Positions 1 through 8,685 are shown, counted from the first letter of the stretch. The stretch: 19,598 nucleotides of DNA from Globomyces pollinis-pini (GCA_025399215.1 MU621402.1:1-19598); one strand, 5' to 3'. The notes: generated from the letters alone by a model not told the origin. Numbers and translations are program-made.

Positions 1-989
1 CCCTTTTTAAATAGAGAGCAATTTGTATTCATTTCATGATTCCATGGCCCTATAATTGCAATCTGCGGTATGTTCCCAAATAATTCAAATCTAGTCAAAA
101 CAGTTCGAGCTGTTGCTGCATCTAACCACCCGCCCCAACATAAGTGAGGGACAACAATCTGGTTTTGGTTTTTAATTCTTTCCAATGGGCTTAATGCTTG
201 TAGAGTTGAGATTCCAAATGGATCATCTTTGAAGAGCACCTTGGTTGCTGATGCATAGACATCAATATTACTTGTGTGATCTTTCAATGCTTTCTCCAAC
301 AGTTCAGTGGAATTACCAACAGGGAGTACACCTCTCCCCAGCAATCGTATAATAAAAGGAAACCACGGCGCTATTCTATTAGAATCCAAATAGGTATTAG
401 CTTCTGACCAGGCATTCATAAAACCGAAATTGAGAATACCACCTGGATACACAACATCATCATACAAATCCATTTCAATTTCAGCAACATTAACAGCCAT
501 CACATTGGGATGTGATTGTAATGCTAATAGTTGAGATGTAGACCCTTCGTAAGATATACCAGTAGCACCAACAGCTCCGTTACTCCACGGTTGTGAGACT
601 ATCCAATCAACAACATGGCATATATCTTTAATTTCACTTTCTGAGAATGGCGTTTCTTGAACTCCTGTAGATGCTCCTGTTCCTCTTACATCCATAACAA
701 CAATTGAAAAGCCTCTCTGTGCAAGATAGTTGGGGAGATGGTTTCGAGGACCAATAAATGTAGAATTTGGAGGTTGAGGCACCCACATTTTAAAACTACG
801 CCAATATCGCGTTGCTATTAATACGGTGGGATATTTAGCCGATTCTTGTCCGTTTTGTGGAACTGAGACATCCGCAGCAATGTTGGTACCGTCAGGAGTG
901 GTAATGTAAACAGAATTTGTTGAAGATTTCATGCTGGTCGACGTCCAGTCATGTTCTTTTAATATTTGATTCAATGGAAACCCACCCAT
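1..989 (-). CDS. CocE/NonD-type alpha/beta hydrolase (acyl esterase / X-Pro peptidase-like), 3' part off the left edge
   Basis: An open frame runs from ATG at 989 to the left edge, giving 329 residues without a stop or visible intron. It matches the N-terminal catalytic part of the CocE/NonD hydrolases (cocaine esterase, X-Pro dipeptidyl-peptidase class), which cleave esters or amides. The residues YITTPDGTNIAADV form the usual first strands, and YLAQRGFSIVVMDVRGTGAS is the typical strand and turn. The nucleophile elbow GISYEG gives Ser146, WGGWLDAA gives Asp290, and GPWNHE gives His318. The 144 and 28 residue spacings closely resemble the triad spacing of bacterial cocaine esterase. The C-terminal jelly-roll part should lie outside the window. 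No signal peptide is seen, so the protein is probably cytosolic. It is divergent from a GST-like gene, so a shared detoxification role is possible but inferred. Confidence 0.88.
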   Translation of the reverse strand, partial: MGGFPLNQILKEHDWTSTSMKSSTNSVYITTPDGTNIAADVSVPQNGQESAKYPTVLIATRYWRSFKMWVPQPPNSTFIGPRNHLPNYLAQRGFSIVVMDVRGTGASTGVQETPFSESEIKDICHVVDWIVSQPWSNGAVGATGISYEGSTSQLLALQSHPNVMAVNVAEIEMDLYDDVVYPGGILNFGFMNAWSEANTYLDSNRIAPWFPFIIRLLGRGVLPVGNSTELLEKALKDHTSNIDVYASATKVLFKDDPFGISTLQALSPLERIKNQNQIVVPHLCWGGWLDAATARTVLTRFELFGNIPQIAIIGPWNHEMNTNCSLFKK

Positions 990-1519
990 CGTTTAAAGTT
1001 TGGAATAGCAATGGAAAATTATTTTTTGTTGACGGTCACAAGTGAATCTACAGTGATAGACAGAACTAAAAGATAACTGTTGGCTATGTGAGTGAATTAT
1101 TCGATTAATTACCTGTTCGTTAATTTACTCTTGAGTAAATTAAATAACGATAATTCACCAATAAGTAATGCCAGCCACTTTGATCTGACGTGAACGATTG
1201 GCGATCCATTAATCACTTGAGCGTTACTCAACCAAAGTCTACCAGATTTCCCGACGGATGAGGTGAATAAACTTTCATAGTTTCTTTCTATTTGAAAAAG
1301 ATGGAATGAAACTTGCTGTTCATTGACAAGTGTTAGTAGAGCACTTGGATCTCTCGTGTAGATTAGACAAAGAACTTTAGTGCCAATTAGTGTTGAAAAA
1401 AGTTTTAACGGACTTAAAGAAGCTTAAGAGATTATCCCAAAATCCTAGAGTTCAAAGACTCCGTTCGAAGTAACGGACAACCAAAACGCATAAATCAAAA
1501 TCTTCCTTCAGAATTCCTC
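990..1519. promoter_or_regulatory. Divergent promoter between hydrolase and GST-like gene
   Basis: This stretch separates two divergent starts and holds no ORF worth calling. It contains a 24-bp perfect palindrome (1120-1143), a smaller TTGAG/CTCAA inverted repeat around 1217-1231, and a 6-bp stem (TCCGTT 1460-1465, AACGGA 1472-1477) with a 6-nt loop just upstream of the GST start. I see no clear TATA box for either gene. Confidence 0.5.
1120..1143. promoter_or_regulatory. 24-bp palindrome, candidate transcription factor site
   Basis: The arm TTAATTTACTC (1120-1130) and its exact reverse complement GAGTAAATTAA (1133-1143) flank a 2-bp centre. The site lies in the shared promoter of the hydrolase and GST-like genes. 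Such symmetry suits a dimeric DNA-binding protein controlling both genes. The half-site TTACTC resembles no motif I can assign with certainty. Confidence 0.4.
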
Positions 1520-1603
1520 ATGATAGAATGTAGTAAATGTACATTGCAGTCAATTCGTGCGATTTATGGTAATCAAATCCAGGAAGAAAAAACTTCCAAA
1601 AAA

Positions 1604-2413
1604 ATGCCAATCAACAAATTAATCACAATTCCGGCATCACACTATTGCGAGAAAGCACGATGGATGTTGCAACTAGCAGGTATCCCGTTTGAGGAAACTG
1701 GACATGCACCAGCATTTCATCTCATGTCAACAACTTTAAACAACGGAAAATCAGTACCGCTGTTAGTTTTAGATGAATCCCCACCACGATATCTGAATGA
1801 TAGTAATCTTATTACAGAAGAATGTTCGAAATACCTATCGGAATCATTCTTAACTCCCGAAGTTAAGAAAATGGAATTAGAATTGGGTAATGAGTTAGGC
1901 CCACATGCTCGAAGAATGGTTTACCACTTTGGATTTGAAGCAAAAAATCCGGAAATGCTGTTAAATGCTATAACAAAACCTATTGAATCTAGTAGGCCGA
2001 TTGAAAGCTTTATTGTACAATCAACATTTACATGGGTTTTAAAACCACTTCTACAAAAAGGAATGAATATTGATGAAGAAAAAGCCATGGAGTCGTTAAA
2101 GATAGTCGAAGATGTATTCTCTTTAGTTGAACAACAACTACAAATTCAAAAAGAAACTATAAATTCAAATTACTTATTTGGATCAACTCTCACAGCAGCA
2201 GATATAACTTTTGCATCCTTGGCATCGATTGTTGTCATGCCACAGGAATGTAGTGTTGTTTATGATAATATGAAGTTGATAGGCTTCCAAGATCATCATC
2301 GAGAAATTCTTGAACGGATTCAACAACGAGATGCAGCGAAATTTGTAAGATTTATATACAAAAATCATCGTTTTCCGCTTGCTAAAGAAGCTATTGATCA
2401 AGCTGCAACCTAA
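1604..2413 (+). CDS. Glutathione S-transferase-like protein
   Basis: This is a single-exon gene of 269 codons from the ATG at 1604. An in-frame ATG at 1520 would add 28 residues (297 aa), but the conserved fold begins right after the second ATG (MPINKLITIPASHYCEKARW). The N-terminal thioredoxin-like half shows the beta-alpha start with HYCEKARWMLQLAGIPFEE, the cis-proline segment KSVPLLVLDES and the DSNLITEECSKYL helix of GST_N domains. The C-terminal all-helical half contains YLFGSTLTAADITFASLASI, a typical GST_C core with the conserved N-capping Asp. Glutathione conjugation or peroxidase activity is expected from the family, but the substrate is unknown. The catalytic residue may be the Ser or Cys of SHYC. 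The gene is divergent from the hydrolase. AATAAA at 2470-2475 is a candidate poly(A) signal. Confidence 0.85.
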   Translation: MPINKLITIPASHYCEKARWMLQLAGIPFEETGHAPAFHLMSTTLNNGKSVPLLVLDESPPRYLNDSNLITEECSKYLSESFLTPEVKKMELELGNELGPHARRMVYHFGFEAKNPEMLLNAITKPIESSRPIESFIVQSTFTWVLKPLLQKGMNIDEEKAMESLKIVEDVFSLVEQQLQIQKETINSNYLFGSTLTAADITFASLASIVVMPQECSVVYDNMKLIGFQDHHREILERIQQRDAAKFVRFIYKNHRFPLAKEAIDQAAT

Positions 2414-2938
2414 ATGCGAAACCTCCGTTCTTCTGTGAATGAGTGTATGGTTTGCTATTTGGCTAGATTAATAAATTCAATTGAATTTACTGCTGTCGCC
2501 AAATCATACAATTAAGTTTCAATCATAAAAACAGACGTCTTTATATTTGATAAGTCAGTAAAATCTTTGTTTTTGTCCGCCAATGCTAATTGCAATAAAG
2601 ACTATTAACACGAGTGTTCATACCGCAAGCATTTCAGAACAATAATATACTGTATCATATTTGGAGTCTAGTCTTTAAGTTACATGAACGGACGGACTGT
2701 CATGCACTGTACTATTTATCCGTAGGTTTCACCAAGTTGTAATAACAATCGTAGCTATCACCTTTTGTGAACATATTTTGAATTCAATTGCTTGGATGTT
2801 TAAGTCAGGCTTACGCTAAAAATAATACTTAAATGAGTTCGTCAGCTACAATCCCTCAGATACAAACTGATTGAAAGTTCCTAACTATTTCAAATCAAAT
2901 ACATACAACCCATATTGGAATATCACTATTACTTTTAT
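2414..2938. other. Intergenic region 3' of GST-like gene
   Basis: No coding potential is apparent. It holds the AATAAA at 2470-2475 on the plus strand, embedded in a 16-bp perfect palindrome AAATTCAATTGAATTT (2473-2488). Outer arms ATTTGGC (about 2456) and GCCAAAT (about 2498) could form a hairpin around it. This probably marks the 3' end of the GST transcript. The rest is featureless AT-rich sequence. Confidence 0.4.
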
Positions 2939-3112
2939 TCAATTAAATGGAACACCTCTTGCTGCCCAACTACAACAGCAATAGTAACAAAACAGATCAG
3001 CGAGACTTTTCTCTTCTTCTTTGTATTTCTCCTCCATATTCAAATCCGTGTTCCTGTCAACTGCCATTTGTTTTTGTTCAGCTTCAGTATGATTTATCGT
3101 TGATTCGACCAT
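2939..3112 (-). CDS. Small cysteine-rich protein, 57 residues, hypothetical
   Basis: A short minus-strand frame starts at ATG 3112 and stops with TGA at 2941-2939. The N-terminal two thirds are charged (E/K-rich: MEEKYKEEEKSLADLF). The end carries a cysteine cluster, CYYCCCSWAARG, which could be palmitoylated or insert in a membrane. Support for a real gene comes from a TATAAAT box on the minus strand at 3157-3151, about 40 nt before the ATG. That is nearly the spacing seen at the secreted-protein gene at 3731. An AATAAA also overlaps the stop codon. I recognise no family. The arrangement loosely recalls small cysteine-rich tail proteins such as CYSTM, but the match is weak. It could still be a chance ORF, and two short plus-strand frames here look spurious. 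Confidence 0.4.
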   Translation of the reverse strand: MVESTINHTEAEQKQMAVDRNTDLNMEEKYKEEEKSLADLFCYYCCCSWAARGVPFN

Positions 3113-3684
3113 TATTGTACCTTTTTGATGAATCTTGAATTTCTTTCAGTATTTATATTTTACAAAAGGTGACTGAAAAAGCGATACTAAAAGGGATTTT
3201 TAATATTCGGAGTGTCACCAAAAAGAGCCCGATTTACCAAAATACACCAATAAGATTGACTGCCACACAAGAGACGTTGAAAACGCATGTGAAATGTGGT
3301 AGCCTCATAGTGGATCGGACAGGTTTAGTTTCAAATTGCTTTTAAACTAACACTCGTGAATTGAACGTGATACCAAAGCTCTATCTTAGTATGTAAAAGG
3401 TGCTACGATTTACCATAAAAATTGTATTCTTGTTATTTGAACCATCATTATTTCCAATGAGGTCTATCACAGTCATAGCTTATGAAAAAAGTCCATTTTT
3501 GACCTATTTCACTCTTAGGAATCATCGTATGGAATTTAAATTGAATATTCAAAGTATTGTTTTAATTTAATTCAAAAACGGAAGAGAATCTTATGATTTC
3601 AGCATATTTGTGTTTAACGCAAATCAAAAGTAGATGTGTAACCAAAAAAAAATTCGTTTGGGAGAAGTAGTCACAAGAAACTGG
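3113..3684. other. Intergenic region between divergent small genes
   Basis: This segment separates the minus-strand micro-ORF from the secreted-protein gene. It has the minus-strand TATA box (3151-3157) at one end and leads to the plus-strand TATA box at the other. No reading frame, tRNA or repeat is evident in it. Confidence 0.35.
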
Positions 3685-3691
3685 TATAAAA
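3685..3691 (+). promoter_or_regulatory. TATA box of the secreted cysteine-rich protein gene
   Basis: TATAAAA lies 46 nt before the ATG at 3731, which implies a very short 5' leader. The box is a good match to the eukaryotic TATA consensus and supports the gene being real and inducible or strongly expressed. Confidence 0.6.
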
Positions 3692-3730
3692 GTAGATCAT
3701 TAGGCCTATGTAATTTAAATAATCAATCTT

Positions 3731-4198
3731 ATGTTTCCAAAAGTATTTCTTATTGCTGCTATTGTCTTTTCAACCCCTCTTGTCTCTGATGATGTTTCAG
3801 AAGCGTGTCTGAACACTGCAAATCCTTTAAAACCGTTTGTTGGAGCTTTAGAAGGCTTGGAAGATGATTCAGTTGAAGCAAAAACTATCTTAGCAAACTA
3901 TGCAACTGCTACCGATGAATTTTTCAAGAACGTCAATGAGAATTGCCCTCCTTCTATTGTAAAAGCAATTGATCGTGAGCATAACCCGCTGTTCTCTAAT
4001 GCCGTTACACCAACCTCTGATAGATTCATTTTTGCTCCAGCAGTATATGCTGGTTGTTTGATGGGTGGACTTGCATGTGATAAAGTTGGGATCCCCGCTT
4101 GGTGTACATCTGTTTGTACCAAATTTTTAAAATGCTGTGTTCAACTACCATGGAATATTAAACCTTGTATGGATCGTATAGCTGAAGGTGAATGTTAG
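3731..4198 (+). CDS. Small secreted cysteine-rich protein (effector-like), unknown function
   Basis: A single-exon frame encodes 155 residues ending in TAG. The first ~18 residues (MFPKVFLIAAIVFSTPLV) are a clear signal peptide, followed by an acidic mature protein. I count ten cysteines: two in the N-terminal half (EAC, ENC) and eight packed in the last third (YAGC, LACD, WCTSVCT, KCCV, PCM, GEC). That is an even number, fitting disulfides in an extracellular protein. No membrane segment or GPI tail is seen, so release to the wall or medium is likely. AATAAA at 4211 follows the stop closely, and a TATA box precedes the start. I recognise no family. Small secreted cysteine-rich proteins are common in fungi as surface or host-interaction proteins, but function here is not shown. 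Confidence 0.7.
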   Translation: MFPKVFLIAAIVFSTPLVSDDVSEACLNTANPLKPFVGALEGLEDDSVEAKTILANYATATDEFFKNVNENCPPSIVKAIDREHNPLFSNAVTPTSDRFIFAPAVYAGCLMGGLACDKVGIPAWCTSVCTKFLKCCVQLPWNIKPCMDRIAEGEC

Positions 4199-4242
4199 GT
4201 GTCAGTTTCAAATAAAAAATCATATTTTAGACCAAACAAATT

Positions 4243-4535
4243 TCTAATCCTTTCACCATTACTGTATGACAATCATCTTTGAGAGTGTGATTGGTTTCCA
4301 CTTCATAAGAGTCTTCTAATCAAATACTTTGTTGGTGCTGTTGTTTTGTCATAAAAAAACACGTACACTTATGATTATGTTACACGATCATGTTTAACAA
4401 TAGTAAGTAGCAATGGTTAAATATCTTAAGAACCTTCTCGATACTCAACATGGAGCAATGTAAAAATCATTTAAGTTTATTAATATGTTGAAAAACATTG
4501 CAAAGTAAAAGGTTATAAAAATTAAAAGATAGAAG
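4243..4535. pseudogene. Degenerate copy of the C2/TGL gene 5' end and adjacent intergenic DNA
   Basis: This ~293-bp segment aligns in the same orientation with 7794-8185, which spans the first exon of the C2/transglutaminase-like gene, its promoter and the last codons of the cyclin gene. Shared blocks include GATTATGTTACACGATCATG, ATCATTTAAGTTTATTAA and GTAAAAGGTTATAAAA. The copy has lost several internal pieces, including about 31-36 bp of exon 1 and about 34 bp of promoter. It also has a 1-bp deletion right after the ATG, so its frame is broken. It sits just after the secreted-protein gene and before the 3' end of the parent gene. Confidence 0.85.
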
Positions 4536-4867
4536 TAAACTTAATAGTTCAGTTTTGTGAGACCACCACAATCATAAAAATTCTCAGTCTAATGGAGTTT
4601 TATTACCAAGTTTACTAAGTGTCCTGAGAACATGTCTAATTGATCACTCGTCAGGTCGCAATACAGGATGAATGATCACTTAGATACATGCTGGTGTAAT
4701 AGGCACGATGGTCCTCATCAGGTTTCTTTGACCTTATTAGGCTCTATATAATAAATTTAGCTCTTTCTTTCTACAAGAATTGAAGTGTCTCCTAATTGAT
4801 ATCTTTCTCTTTCCAGAAGCATATTATGTAATTCATGGAATAGAAATACACCTAATTCAAATTCACT
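4536..4867. other. Intergenic region, nothing recognised
   Basis: This lies between the decayed duplicate and the stop of the C2/TGL gene. It is AT-rich sequence with no ORF, tRNA-like fold or clear repeat visible. No canonical AATAAA is seen on the minus strand close to the stop at 4868. Confidence 0.3.
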
Positions 4868-7800
4868 TTATGATTTATTTAAATGAGTTAATTGGGAAGA
4901 TAAAATATCAATCGTGTACCCAATTAAGATTCGAACTTTAAACATTCCAAATGATTTCACTGTAACCTCTACTGACAGTACATATTGGATAGTAGGAGTC
5001 GCATTGTCAAGTATACCAGTAAAAACCAACTGTTCAAATATTCCTTGAGGATCATTGTCCTAATATTAAAATGATTTCAAATACCAAAAATTCAAATATC
5101 TGACTATACCAAAAGTGGTGATTGGGGATTAATTGAATGGCAAACTTCTGAAGACAATTATCAGAATATAGGTCAGTCCACCATGAATCACTCTTTGCTA
5201 CTTGAGCCAACGGATCTTGGTTCAACTCTATATCTTCCGCCTCTTCATTTTCTTCAATTACATTCTCATCTACTTCCAATATTCTATCATCATTCGTGTT
5301 TGTATTCATTCCAAAATTTTTAGTTCCCTAGCATAAATATAAAAATGAGTAAATACTGAAGACTTTGGACCTGATTTTGATCGAATATCCATTAAATATT
5401 GAAATAATTTACAAATATTTCGATTGAAGTTTGTTTTAGGGATCAACAGTATATGATTTCGATAGAGTTGAATCCAATCTACCAACTCTTTTACTAGTCT
5501 ATTGAATTAACTATCTCAGAACTGAAACCTATGGTTTTCTGCCACAGCATCGATCTCGAATGGATAGTAGTCAAGGACTGGGTGTTCACCTATATGATCA
5601 TTAAATTTTGGAAATAAATTAATTACATTGTGAGATAATTTGTCCAGGATGAATAATAACTTCGGTAGTTAGAAAAGGGATCCATTTCTGTGAATTGAAT
5701 AAATCATATGAGAACGTATGACTAGATACATTAAAAAAAAAATTTTTACTTTGTACAGTCATTGGTTGATTGAACATTAAAATAAATATTTTGATTATAA
5801 TATAGTGTATTTAACACATCATAAGGACATTCATCCGCAGTATAGTATAGTCCTATCATTAATCTGAATTCACTTACCAGAGAGTGGATCCCAATGCAAT
5901 ATAGAGTACTTCTCGTTGAATCTGTTCACCAGTTGAATTGAATTCAATTTCGCAAATTTGTTTTGTTGATATACAAAATCGGTTTCACGATCATTATATT
6001 TTAATTTCAAATACTGCTCTCGAGTATGATAAAACTGATTTTCCATAAACGATTGATCGTTTTGAGAATGTTTTGTTATTTCTGATCTTGGTATAATTGT
6101 AACTACCCAAGCATATGGACGATATTTCACTGAAAAATTAAATGTAGTTACTTATACCTTCCCCTAATGCCACAAAAGCATTGATAGATTTTCCTCTAAA
6201 TAATGAACACAGTAGATTTGCATGTTCAACCAAACCGGCACCACGTCTACTGACAACTGTAGAAGGGGATCCAATAGGACCCATAAAAGTTTCTGTAGCA
6301 AAGCTTCCTGGGTATCCTGTTTGAATCCAACCAGCCAATGATTTACTATCGTAAGGGTGAATATCATTCATGTATTCTGAATCTGATGCTTGACTATAAA
6401 CGTGTGGCATTTGGTAAGGTATATGAGCAACAGCTTCAGCCATTTTGGGTAATGTATTTAATTTAGCATCCAAAGAATTAATTGGCTGAATAAAACTACA
6501 TAAGAACCGAAAATCTTGAAATTCATCCATTGCGATTAATCTGAAATCTCTCAAAGGAAACAAATCGTGTATTGCATGTAAGGTTGATAGAAATAAGGCC
6601 CATATTCGCTCTTCCTAATAATAAATCAATATGAACAGGTTTTAATACAATTTTTTTTGCTAATTGATCAAATTTCTGCTTTTAAACTTACTTTTTTCAT
6701 CAGATTTATTGTTTGTCTGCAGTGTTTTTGAACCCAAATCTTTGCGAATTTTTAAATCATGTTTCATTAACCAAACTAGAATAAATTGTAATAACTTACC
6801 ATCTTCACAAGAGGGGTATGCATCCGCTACCTTGGCCCAGCTATATTTTTCGGAAGTTCTATCCATAAATGAAACTTCTAACGTTGGTTGACTTGTGATT
6901 CGATCATCACAATCCAGTCGATTCATTATTAAAACAGCATTAAATGATTTCTTTGGGTTCATCAAGATTCGAATTAAGGGCATTGATGCATACGCAATCA
7001 ATTCCACTGATCTACGATTCAGATTAAATATATATACGATTTTAAACCCATATTGTTTGAATCAAATAATTGGAATTCTATGTTCTGGATTTGCACCCAT
7101 TGATGGATATCACTGATGTTTCCTTTTGGAATATTAATAGATAATTCCAAGGTTTGTTCCCAATTAAACTCACTGCTGGAGGAAATCAATACGGTGGTTT
7201 CTTTCACTTCTTCTCCACATGTAACTCGTATAAATGGATCTATTGAGTAGTACTCAAGTTTATGAGTTCTCCTTTTAAACCTAGTTGATGAGTTGGTAAA
7301 AGATCATATACTTGAAGCATTCTTGGATATTTTCAATACTAAAGATTCTGATTGATATATTTCTACACAAAACGTAATCATCTTGTAAATAGAAGTTGGC
7401 TTCAATTGACTTTGTTAAAGGATTGATTGGGTTAGTTAGATTTTCTGGATCATCAAATCCTACAGCAGCAAGGTATGATTCCAATTTAGGATACATAGTA
7501 ATAAAATCAATTGAATTATCATCTTCTTGATTATCAAAGTGATCCTTGTATACTTTAGTTGCCAAATCTACACCTTTCTTGATAACCTACGCAATTTAAA
7601 TATTCCGTCAAGTAATACTGCAGTATAATCTCCCATAAAATCCAAGAAATCAGTATGATTTAAGCATCCCAATAATGTCGAGTCATATTCATATATAAAC
7701 TTTTGAGCTTCGTCAATTGATACTGTTGGTCCCTTTTTCTTTAATGATTAATAGCAATTACAATTCGATTGAGTAGATCACAAAAATCTTGAACTCCTAA

Positions 7801-7935
7801 TCCTTCCACCATTATTTTATGACGATCATCTTTGATAGAGTGGTTGGTTTCGACTTCATAAGATGCAAAATATTGATGGAATAATTTCGAATATCTTCTA
7901 ATCAAATACTTTGTTGGTCCTGTTTGTTTTGTCAT
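4868..7935 (-). CDS. C2 plus transglutaminase-like domain protein, CEP76/CC2D2A-like (centriole/cilium class)
   Basis: My spliced model gives 885 residues from 15 exons: 7935-7762, 7732-7619, 7586-7312, 7280-7038, 7011-6800, 6775-6692, 6659-6649, 6614-6158, 6129-5878, 5852-5750, 5721-5627, 5589-5529, 5498-5357, 5327-5085, 5059-4868. Fourteen introns are 24-37 nt (the first is 29 nt, or 23 with an alternative AG). Residues ~165-340 form a C2 domain (DPFIRVTCGEEV, FNWEQTLELS). Residues ~440-640 form a transglutaminase-like fold: VEHANLLCSLF, YAWVV, HWDPLSG, DVLNTLYYNQNIYFNVQ, YDLFNSQKWIPFL. In CEP76 and CC2D2A this C2+TGL pair organises centriole duplication or the transition zone and is catalytically dead. 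Here too the catalytic Cys is missing (RRGAGLVEHA where active or CEP76 forms have GDCEDHA). Choosing between CEP76 and CC2D2A is not safe. The 5' end may have further exons. Confidence 0.75.
6649..6659 (-). other. 11-nt microexon in the C2/TGL gene
   Basis: Between a 32-nt intron (6660-6691) and a 34-nt intron (6615-6648) lie 11 bases, on the minus strand C, eight A and TT. Keeping them joins the upstream frame (SDEK) to the downstream frame (EERIWALF) through T-K-K-I. Skipping them by one 77-nt intron puts the next exon out of frame. The A8 run is prone to sequencing error, which is the main doubt. Confidence 0.55.
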
Positions 7936-8169
7936 CCAAAAAAACACGTAAACGATTAAATTTGACCAAAAGAGTAAAGTACAGTTACGATTATGTTACA
8001 CGATCATGTTTATCAATAGGCTGCATAATAAAGTAGTAGTGGTTTAAATATCTTAAGAGCCTTCTCGATATTGATAAATACTCAACAATAGTATGGTCTA
8101 TGGAGCATGTAGAAATCATTTAAGTTTATTAAAATGTTTAAAAACATTGCAAGGTAAAAGGTTATAAAA

Positions 8170-8685
8170 TTACAAGATAGAAATATGATTCTTTCCCAGT
8201 GCTTGAAGGACACCAATAAATTGTTGATATTGATCATTACGAACGTGTAACTTTCCATCAATAAGACGAATGAATTGACGTTCAATTTCCTTTACTTCAT
8301 CAGTTGAATGATCTGAAATCTCTGCCCAAACTTGACTGGAAAATTGAGAATCCGTAAACATTTTATGACTGATCATACATGCTGCTAAAAAGAAAGAAAA
8401 TTCCAAACCGGGAAATTTGTTGATTTGATTCCGAATACGAGCCAGATAAATCAAGGCAATGACGATAATGGGTAAATTTAATTGTGACTGGGAGAGTAAT
8501 TCATGAACAGAATCCGCAAATTTGGGAAACCAATCCTCAGCCCCTTTTGGAGAGATGACTGATTTGGAATCATGAATAACCTGGACTAATGGACTGGTCA
8601 TATTTTGATCATATAAAATCCTGTACGTGACTAAGGAAATAAATGAAGCATCTCTTGTTGATAATTGGGGTTCGTTGGTGTACAT
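8170..8685 (-). CDS. Cyclin-box protein, fungal PHO85-type (PCL/CLG1-like)
   Basis: This is a single-exon gene of 171 residues, ATG at 8685 and TAA at 8172-8170. The core reads as one cyclin box: LPIIVIALIYLARIRNQ, then FFLAACMISHKMFTDSQFSS, VWAEISDHSTDEVKEIERQF and LHVRNDQYQQFIGVLQAL. These fit the fungal cyclin pattern in which a helix with ACLMLAHKxxDD-like residues is followed by WAEVS and an ERxFL helix. Such cyclins activate PHO85/CDK5-type kinases in nutrient, morphogenesis or cell-cycle control. The partner kinase is not in the window. The C2/TGL gene follows 235 bp downstream on the same strand. The upstream region carries a poly(dA:dT) tract (8726-8742) and seven AP-1/Gcn4-type sites, which suggests bZIP control. 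The length is short but typical for single-box PCL proteins. Confidence 0.82.
   Translation of the reverse strand: MYTNEPQLSTRDASFISLVTYRILYDQNMTSPLVQVIHDSKSVISPKGAEDWFPKFADSVHELLSQSQLNLPIIVIALIYLARIRNQINKFPGLEFSFFLAACMISHKMFTDSQFSSQVWAEISDHSTDEVKEIERQFIRLIDGKLHVRNDQYQQFIGVLQALGKNHISIL

Noticed and set aside
1460..1477. tRNA or other structured RNA near the GTTCGA-like sequence
   Set aside because: Only one 6-bp stem is visible. There is no cloverleaf, acceptor stem or box A/B pair in the right spacing. I found no tRNA elsewhere in the window by eye.
2915..3138. Two overlapping plus-strand frames of 62-63 codons
   Set aside because: They lie antisense to the better supported micro-ORF, are low-complexity Phe/Leu/Ser-rich strings and lack any domain, signal or promoter support.
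5052..7947. Nine separate short minus-strand frames as independent genes
   Set aside because: They join into one frame-consistent C2/TGL gene across tiny GT...AG introns, with family motifs running over the junctions. The apparent start at 7947 is GTG, and the first ATG is at 7935.
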